59,567 nucleotides of DNA from an uncultured bacterium (lineage in GTDB: Bacteria; Verrucomicrobiota; Kiritimatiellia; RFP12; UBA1067), in contig CADCOC010000007.1 in the NCBI GenBank assembly GCA_902802945.1, forward strand, positions 1-59,567, written 5' to 3'. Positions 54,808-59,567 of the stretch are shown in pieces. Numbering within the stretch: position 1 is the stretch's first letter; each line of letters starts with the position of its first letter. Position numbers and translations under genes: made by a program. Under the pieces are notes generated by a model that saw only the letters and a list, made by a program, of their open reading frames with translations, was not told where the DNA came from and did no database searches.

Positions 54808-55974
54808 ATGAACGTCTGGATTGCCAACCCATTTGACAATCTGCCGCCTGAAGGCGCGCGTCCACAGCGTTACTGGCTGATGGCGCGCGCTTTTGCGCGG
54901 GCGGGCCACAACGTGACGCTGTGGTCGAGTGATTTTTCACATGCCAAGAAGGCACCGCGCGCGCTTGCGTCCGGAGCGCGCTGGGAAGGGGACGGTTTCC
55001 GTCTCGTGCTCGTGCCCACGCCGCCGTATCCGCGCAACGTGTGCCTGCGGCGCATCCTCTCTCACCGCGCGTTTGCGCGCAACCTCCGTACGCTTGCCGA
55101 GCTTGAGCCGCAGCGCCCCGATCTTGTGGTCGCCTCCATGCCGCCTCTCGCCTCCGCCTCCGCGCTTGCCGCGTTCTGCCGTGCGCGCGGGATCGCGTTC
55201 GTAGTGGATGTTATGGACGCTTGGCCAGAGAACTTCGAGCGCGTGGTGCCGCGCTGGACGCTGGCGCCCTTGCGGGCGCGGGCGCGTCGCATCTACCGTT
55301 CCGCGCAGGGAGTGAGCGCCGTCGCGGCGCGTTACCTCGATCTTGCGAAGTCGTATGGTGCGCAGTCGCCGATGCACCTGGCATACCACGGCATTGAGTT
55401 GTCGCCGTCCGTTTTGGAAAAACAGGTAAGACCTGTTTTCACAGAACCGTTTCGACTTGTGTATGTGGGGACGATGGGGGCGAGCTACGATCTTGAGACG
55501 GTGGTCGACGCCGTGCGGAAAATGCCCGATGTCGAACTCGACCTCGCGGGGGCGGGTCCGAAGGAGGCTGCGTTGCGCGCGCGGGCGTCGGGCTGTACGC
55601 GCATCCGTTTCCATGGCTACCTCGGCGAAGGGGAGCTGCAATCGCTCCTCGCACAGGCAGATGCTGGACTCGTGCCGATGTTCGACGATTCGTGCGTGGG
55701 CGTTCCTTACAAGCTAGCTGACTACGTAGCGGCCGGTGTACCGGTGGTCAACACACTGCACGGCGAGACGGAGCGCCTCCTTTCCGAACACGGGGCCGGC
55801 GTGACATGCGCCACTGGCGATGTACAGGCACTCTGTGCAGCCGTGGCGGACCTTCGTGCTCGGGACGCCACCGCACTTCGCGCAGGTGCGCTCTCGCTTG
55901 CGCGCCTCTTCGACGCGGACTCCGTCTATTCCGCATACGTGGACTGGGCAGCCAGCGTCGTACCTACTGCGTGA
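54808..55974 (+). CDS. Glycosyltransferase family 4-like
   Basis: The 388-residue protein has the GT-B fold of GT4 transferases: an N-terminal acceptor domain (MNVWIANPFDNLPPEGARPQ), and a C-terminal donor domain with VYVGTMGASYDLETVVDAV, GAGPKEAALR and the conserved PMFDDSCVGVPYKLADYVAA. It probably adds a sugar to a lipid or polysaccharide. It begins 26 bp after the aldolase gene and its last 11 bp overlap the convergent rsmE gene. Confidence 0.88.
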   Translation: MNVWIANPFDNLPPEGARPQRYWLMARAFARAGHNVTLWSSDFSHAKKAPRALASGARWEGDGFRLVLVPTPPYPRNVCLRRILSHRAFARNLRTLAELEPQRPDLVVASMPPLASASALAAFCRARGIAFVVDVMDAWPENFERVVPRWTLAPLRARARRIYRSAQGVSAVAARYLDLAKSYGAQSPMHLAYHGIELSPSVLEKQVRPVFTEPFRLVYVGTMGASYDLETVVDAVRKMPDVELDLAGAGPKEAALRARASGCTRIRFHGYLGEGELQSLLAQADAGLVPMFDDSCVGVPYKLADYVAAGVPVVNTLHGETERLLSEHGAGVTCATGDVQALCAAVADLRARDATALRAGALSLARLFDADSVYSAYVDWAASVVPTA

Positions 55975-56704
55975 CGGCGCGTCCCCTTGCCGCCGCGAGG
56001 ACGGAGAGCCCGAATATGGCCGCCGTCTCGGCGCGCAGAATCGTGGGGCCGAACGAGACCGGCGTGGCCAATTCCAGAAGCGCACGAAGTTCATCGGGCG
56101 TGAAATCGCCTTCGGGTCCAACGAATATGCCGAGTGAAGGAATGGGCGCATCGCTGGACACTGCGGCAGCGACCTCGTTCCAGATCGGCGGCGGCGGCGG
56201 ATTGCACAACGCTCCGGCGAAGACGCGTCCGCAATCCTTGACGAGGGACAAGGCTTCCTGAAAATCAACGGCTGCGAGCACTTCCGGAAGCCACACTGCA
56301 TCGCTCTGGCGCGCCGCGTCTGCGGCGATTCGCCGCCAGCGGTCGGCCTTGGCGGGGCGTTCCGAGGGGGAAAGACGCACGATGCAGCGGTCTGATATTA
56401 CGGGCACGATGCGCGTGGCACCAAGTTCCACGGCCTTTTCAATCGTCCAGTCCCAGCGGCTTCCCTTTGTGACGCACGCGAACAGGACGAGCGCGGAATT
56501 GGGGGCGGGGAACGCGGCAACGGGTCCATCGGCGACGAGCTGGCGGCCGTCCCACTTGCAGCGGCGGGTGTGTCCGTGCCCGTCGAACAGCTCAATCTCC
56601 TCGCCTGCGTGCGGACGTACCACCTTCAGGTGGCGCGCGGCGTCCGGCGGAAGCTCGATGGCCTCGCCGGACAAGTAGTTTTCTGGTATAAGAAGCCTGT
56701 GCAT
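55964..56704 (-). CDS. rsmE: 16S rRNA (uracil-1498-N3)-methyltransferase
   Basis: RsmE methylates U1498 of 16S rRNA in the 30S subunit. The 246-residue protein has the N-terminal PUA-like region (HRLLIPE, RHLKVVRPHAGEEI), ATKGSRWDWTIEKAVELG-like sequence (CVTKGSRWDWTIEKAVELG), and the SPOUT knot with GIFVGPEGDFTPDE and GPTILRAETAA. Its ATG (56704) is only 6 bp after a TATAAT on the minus strand, so its mRNA is predicted leaderless. Confidence 0.92.
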   Translation of the reverse strand: MHRLLIPENYLSGEAIELPPDAARHLKVVRPHAGEEIELFDGHGHTRRCKWDGRQLVADGPVAAFPAPNSALVLFACVTKGSRWDWTIEKAVELGATRIVPVISDRCIVRLSPSERPAKADRWRRIAADAARQSDAVWLPEVLAAVDFQEALSLVKDCGRVFAGALCNPPPPPIWNEVAAAVSSDAPIPSLGIFVGPEGDFTPDELRALLELATPVSFGPTILRAETAAIFGLSVLAAARGRAVTQ

Positions 56705-56710
56705 GGAGAG

Positions 56711-56719
56711 ATTATATCA
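56711..56719 (-). promoter_or_regulatory. rsmE extended -10 promoter
   Basis: On the minus strand TGA plus TATAAT (TATAAT at 56711-56716), 6 bp before the ATG. Divergent from the tpiA promoter. Confidence 0.5.
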
Positions 56720-56725
56720 TAACCG

Positions 56726-56754
56726 TTGCGGTCGGGGCGGGAAAATGGTAAACT
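56726..56754 (+). promoter_or_regulatory. tpiA promoter
   Basis: TTGCGG (56726-56731), 17 bp, TGG-TAAACT (-10 at 56749-56754). Confidence 0.6.
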
Positions 56755-56803
56755 ATTCGCCGTTTTTCACGAAAAGGTCTTCAATTGAAAGGACAAAAAA
56801 GAC

Positions 56804-57568
56804 ATGCGCAAGAAAATCATTGCGGGCAACTGGAAGATGAACGTCAAGCCGTCCGAGACGGCCGCCCTCGTCAAGGGCATCGCCGAGGCGACGAAGGACT
56901 TCACGAACGTGGATATCGTGTGCTGCACGCCGGCCATCGACATCCCCGCCGCCGTCGCGGCGTGCGCGGGCACGGCGGTCCAGCCGGGCGCTGAGAACGC
57001 CCACTGGGAAGCTTCGGGCGCCTACACCGGCGAAATCTCCACAGGCATGCTCGTTGACGCGGGCGTGAAGTACGTGATCATCGGCCACTCCGAGCGCCGC
57101 CAGTACTTCGCGGAGACGGACGAGACGGTCAACAAGCGCGCGACCGCCGTCATCAAGGCCGGTCTCACGGCAATCGTGTGCGTTGGCGAGACGCTCGCCG
57201 AGCGCGACGCGGGCAAGGTCGAGGAAGTGATCGTGCGCCAGATGAAGGAGGGCCTCAAGGGCCTCTCCGCCGCCGACTCAGCGAACCTCGTGATCGCGTA
57301 CGAGCCAGTGTGGGCGATCGGCACCGGCCGCACGGCCACGCCGGCGCAGGCGCAGGAAGTACACGCCCTCATCCGCAAGACGCTCGGCGAACTCGTGGGC
57401 GTTGACGCTGCCGAGGCGGTACGCATCCAGTACGGCGGTTCGATGAAGCCCGGCAACGCGGCCGAGCTGCTCGCGCAGAAGGACATCGACGGCGGCCTCA
57501 TCGGAGGCGCCGCGCTCATGGCGGACAGCTTCGCGGGGATCATCGCTGCGGCTGCTGCCGCCAAGTAA
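56804..57568 (+). CDS. tpiA: Triosephosphate isomerase
   Basis: TpiA interconverts DHAP and glyceraldehyde 3-phosphate. The 254-residue protein has the standard motifs: AGNWKMN at the N-terminus, GHSERRQYF (catalytic His), the active-site YEPVWAIGTGRTATPAQ (catalytic Glu and flexible loop) and the phosphate-binding YGGSMKPGNA and GGLIGGA. It is the likely meeting point of the DHAP made by DhaKL and cleaved or formed by the aldolase at 53909. Its stop is followed after 7 bp by the EamA gene. Confidence 0.96.
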   Translation: MRKKIIAGNWKMNVKPSETAALVKGIAEATKDFTNVDIVCCTPAIDIPAAVAACAGTAVQPGAENAHWEASGAYTGEISTGMLVDAGVKYVIIGHSERRQYFAETDETVNKRATAVIKAGLTAIVCVGETLAERDAGKVEEVIVRQMKEGLKGLSAADSANLVIAYEPVWAIGTGRTATPAQAQEVHALIRKTLGELVGVDAAEAVRIQYGGSMKPGNAAELLAQKDIDGGLIGGAALMADSFAGIIAAAAAAK

Positions 57569-57575
57569 GGGCCCT

Positions 57576-58445
57576 ACGACCGATAAAGCCAAAGGCATCC
57601 TCTGCCTGCTTGCGTCGGCGCTTGCCTTCGCGACAATGGGGATGTTCGTCCGCCTCGCCGATGATTTCGGCGGGGCGGTGTCGCCTTTCCAGAAGAGCTT
57701 CTTCCGGAACCTCGTTGCCGTATTCGTGGCGGGGGCAGTGTTCTGTCGAAAGTGTAAAGTGGAAAGTGTAAAGTGTAAAGGGGGGTGGGGGCCGCTCGTG
57801 TGGCGCTCCATTCTTGGAACTGTCGGCATATTCGGCAACTTCTACGCCCTAAGCCACATTCCGCTGGGGGACGCCTGCATGCTAAACAAGCTCTCGCCGT
57901 TTTCCGCCGTGGCCTGCGCGTGGCTGTTCCTCGGCGAACGTGTGCGTATGCGCCAGGGGCTGGCGATAGCGGGCGCTTTCATCGGCGCGATGTTCGTCGT
58001 GAAACCCGGATTCGCATTCGCGTCCGGCTCCACATGGCCCGCTCTTGCGGGACTCGTCGGTGGCGTGGCGGCGGGCGGGGCGTACGCCTGTATCCGTCAT
58101 CTCGGACGCCTCGGCGTGGAGCCGAGTTTCATCGTCCTCTTCTTCAGCGCGTTCTCCACGCTCGCCTCGCTTCCGTTCATGATTTTCGGCTACCAGCCCA
58201 TGACGTCCGCGCAGGTCGCGATACTGCTTGGCGCGGGCATCTCGGCAACGGTAGGGCAATTTGGAATCACTGCGGCATACCGTCTGGCGCGTCCCCGCGA
58301 ACTCGCCGTGTACGACTACGCGAACGTCGCCTTCGCCGCCGTACTCGGTTTCCTCGTGTTCGGACAGGTCCCGGACGCCTTCAGCTGGCTAGGCATCGTC
58401 ATGATCGTCGCGATGGGCGTGTGGATGAACCACACGGCGGACTGA
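57576..58445 (+). CDS. EamA/DMT-family transporter with probable ACG start and an in-frame repeat
   Basis: An EamA drug/metabolite transporter of 289 residues with about ten membrane helices. The first helix (KGILCLLASALAFATMGMFV) begins before the first ATG at 57636, and there is no ATG, GTG or TTG upstream in this frame. ACG at 57576 lies 5 bp after TAAGGG and yields a typical N-terminus (TDKAKGILCLL), so the start codon appears to be ACG, a rare start or a mutated ATG. A GTAAAGTG repeat (57748-57780) inserts KCKVESVKCK into a loop after the second helix. Confidence 0.8.
   Translation, partial: TTDKAKGILCLLASALAFATMGMFVRLADDFGGAVSPFQKSFFRNLVAVFVAGAVFCRKCKVESVKCKGGWGPLVWRSILGTVGIFGNFYALSHIPLGDACMLNKLSPFSAVACAWLFLGERVRMRQGLAIAGAFIGAMFVVKPGFAFASGSTWPALAGLVGGVAAGGAYACIRHLGRLGVEPSFIVLFFSAFSTLASLPFMIFGYQPMTSAQVAILLGAGISATVGQFGITAAYRLARPRELAVYDYANVAFAAVLGFLVFGQVPDAFSWLGIVMIVAMGVWMNHTAD
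57748..57780 (+). repeat. In-frame GTAAAGTGTAAA-type repeat in the EamA gene
   Basis: Units of AAAGTGTAAAGTGGAAAGTG, the same family as 8971-9004 in nspC. Codes for a Lys/Cys/Val-rich loop. Confidence 0.65.
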
Positions 58446-58477
58446 AGAGCTTTCCAAACTTTTTCTAAAAATCCGCT

Positions 58478-58506
58478 TGCGCCCGTAAGTTAGTTATGGT
58501 AAACTA
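58478..58506 (+). promoter_or_regulatory. feo promoter
   Basis: TTGCGC (58478-58483), 17 bp, TGG-TAAACT (-10 at 58501-58506), overlapped by the palindrome at 58488-58511. Confidence 0.65.
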
Positions 58507-58511
58507 ACTTG
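58488..58511. promoter_or_regulatory. Candidate metal-repressor operator of the feo genes
   Basis: A perfect 9-bp inverted repeat, AAGTTAGTT then 6 bp then AACTAACTT, placed exactly over the -10 of the feo promoter. Half-sites TTAG/CTAA resemble DtxR/IdeR/MntR-type boxes more than the classic Fur box. The regulator is not in the window. Confidence 0.6.
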
Positions 58512-58548
58512 CGACGCCCTAAGAAGAGGCGTAGGAGAAGAAAATAAA

Positions 58549-58758
58549 ATGCCAATCGCAATGATGTCAATCGGAAGCCGGCACCGCGTAAAGATGGTGA
58601 AGGGCAACGACGTCGCCAGGAAACGCCTCGCGACGATGGGTTTCGTCGAGGGGGCCGAGGTGACGGTGATCGCGCACTCCGCCGGGAACTACATCCTTGG
58701 CGTGTGCGACTCGCGCGTGGCGGTGGATCAAGACCTTGCCATGCGGATACTTGTTTAA
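58549..58758 (+). CDS. feoA: FeoA-like protein (first copy)
   Basis: The 69-residue SH3-like protein carries the FeoA core: SIGSRHRVKMVKGN, RKRLATMGFVEGAEVTVI, and a C-terminal strand with VAVDQDLAMRI. It is cytoplasmic and helps FeoB, the ferrous-iron channel. The palindrome over the promoter suggests iron-dependent repression. The second feoA copy follows after 19 bp. Confidence 0.9.
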   Translation: MPIAMMSIGSRHRVKMVKGNDVARKRLATMGFVEGAEVTVIAHSAGNYILGVCDSRVAVDQDLAMRILV

Positions 58759-58777
58759 CGAGAAAGGTTTATAAGAA

Positions 58778-58996
58778 ATGACTCTGGATGAAATCAAGCC
58801 CGGACAGACGGCGAAGATCGCCCGTCTGCGCGGGGACGGCGCCGCGAAGCGCCGGATCATGGACATGGGCCTCACCAAGGGAACCGAGGTGACCGTCCGC
58901 AAGATCGCCCCGCTGGGCGACCCAATCGAACTGACCGTGCGGGGCTACGAGCTGTCGATCCGCAAGGACGAGGCCGCCGCCATCGAGGTCGCGTGA
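58778..58996 (+). CDS. feoA: FeoA-like protein (second copy)
   Basis: The 72-residue protein is another FeoA SH3 domain (LDEIKPGQTAKIARLRGDG, RRIMDMGLTKGTEVTV, PIELTVRGYELSIRK). It is closer to the typical FeoA pattern than the first copy. The tandem feoA-feoA-feoB order suggests two different cofactors for one pump. It ends 93 bp before feoB, with T-rich sequence and a second TTAG/CTAA dyad in between. Confidence 0.92.
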   Translation: MTLDEIKPGQTAKIARLRGDGAAKRRIMDMGLTKGTEVTVRKIAPLGDPIELTVRGYELSIRKDEAAAIEVA

Positions 58997-59017
58997 TTTT
59001 TTTTGCGGATTCAGTTT

Positions 59018-59055
59018 GCCTCGTCTAATTAGTTTCAACATGTCTAACACGAGGC
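59018..59055 (+). promoter_or_regulatory. Dyad and TTAG/CTAA box upstream of feoB
   Basis: GCCTCGT (59018-59024) pairs with ACGAGGC (59049-59055). Inside lies a TTAG-11 bp-CTAA pair, close to the TTAG-10 bp-CTAA of the feo operator at 58488-58511. It follows an 8-T run at 58997-59004. Confidence 0.4.
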
Positions 59056-59089
59056 GCGGCGTCCGCACACAGGAAAAGGAGAAAAGGAT

Positions 59090-59567
59090 ATGGCAGTCAA
59101 GATAGCGCTCGCGGGAAACCCGAACTGCGGCAAGACGACGCTCTTCAACGACCTGACGGGTTCCGACCAGTACGTCGGCAACTGGCCCGGCGTGACGGTG
59201 GAGAAGAAGGACGGCAGGCTGAAGGGCGCGCACGACGTGGTGATCCAGGACCTTCCCGGCATCTACTCGCTCTCGCCGTACTCGCTCGAGGAGGTCGTGG
59301 CGCGCAACTACCTCGTCAACGAGAAGCCGGACGCCATCCTGAACATCGTGGACGGCTCGAACCTGGAGCGCAACCTCTACCTCACCACGCAGCTGCTGGA
59401 ACTGGGGCTGCCGATGGTGGTGGCGGTGAACATGATGGACGTGGTGAAGCGGAACGGCGACAAGATCGACGCCGGCCGTCTCTCCAAGTCGCTCGGCTGC
59501 CCCGTGGTGGAGATCTCGGCCCTGAAGGGCGAAGGGACGCGCGAGGCCGCGGAGCTGGCCCTGGCCG
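59090..59567 (+). CDS. feoB: Ferrous iron transport protein B, 3' truncated by the window end
   Basis: The visible 159 residues are the FeoB G-domain: G1 AGNPNCGKTTLFND, G2 WPGVTVEKK, G3 DLPGIYSLSPYSLEE, and G4 NMMDVVKR in a typical order. The complete protein should continue with a membrane channel for Fe(II). Start follows AGGAAAAGGAGAAAAGGAT. Confidence 0.95.
   Translation, partial: MAVKIALAGNPNCGKTTLFNDLTGSDQYVGNWPGVTVEKKDGRLKGAHDVVIQDLPGIYSLSPYSLEEVVARNYLVNEKPDAILNIVDGSNLERNLYLTTQLLELGLPMVVAVNMMDVVKRNGDKIDAGRLSKSLGCPVVEISALKGEGTREAAELALA

Overview
The window looks like bulk chromosome from a high-G+C, Gram-negative, gut-type bacterium of the PVC superphylum, most likely Kiritimatiellota/Verrucomicrobiota-like. 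This assignment is inferred from gene content: several Hanks-type Ser/Thr kinases, a carboxyspermidine polyamine pathway, many lipoproteins with short lipoboxes, an aroK-aroB fusion and a LamG-type surface protein. There is no rRNA or tRNA in the window to confirm it.

Layout. (1) 1-9714: polyamine genes (agmatinase, carboxynorspermidine synthase, carboxynorspermidine decarboxylase) interrupted by a defence island (AbiEii-type nucleotidyltransferase, a 1270-residue single-chain restriction-modification protein, RhuM), then yqeY. (2) 9.9-24.4 kb: core and regulatory genes: a tail-anchored kinase with a phosphoesterase, purM, rpoD with two tandem promoters, a membrane-anchored RRM protein, aroKB flanked by twin 101-bp palindromic elements, a Spy-like/ECF sigma/anti-sigma envelope-stress unit, folC, a surface-repeat protein, DUF1015, DUF2062 and aminopeptidase P. 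(3) 24.4-36.4 kb: a kinase fused to a FISUMP-like domain, small and LamG-like secreted proteins, a radical SAM enzyme, sbcDC, and a 961-residue transmembrane kinase. (4) 36.4-39.0 kb: a sodium:solute symporter with a cupin sugar-isomerase-like lipoprotein that has a second internal start. (5) 39.2-51.7 kb: a lower-G+C accessory locus of about 12 genes, nearly all exported lipoproteins with CsgG/LpoB-like, YcfL-like and LPP20-like features, plus an intramembrane metalloprotease and a 42-bp-repeat surface lipoprotein. (6) 51.9-59.6 kb: a VOC protein, dhaK, dhaL, an LsrF-type aldolase, a glycosyltransferase, rsmE, tpiA, an EamA transporter and feoA-feoA-feoB (truncated by the window end).

How the parts fit. 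The polyamine genes give a route from agmatine to spermidine. DhaKL, the aldolase and TpiA converge on triose phosphates. The Spy-like protein, ECF factor and membrane protein form a likely stress circuit. The accessory lipoprotein locus probably builds an outer-membrane or periplasmic assembly of unknown function.

Two cross-cutting features stand out. First, short palindromic or low-complexity elements of several families sit between genes and also in frame inside nspC, aroB and the EamA gene. Second, promoters are unusually regular (TTGCGC-like -35, 17 bp, TGG plus TATACT/TAAACT/TATAAT), several lying so close to the ATG that the mRNA should be leaderless. No CRISPR array, tRNA, rRNA, transposase or integrase was found.
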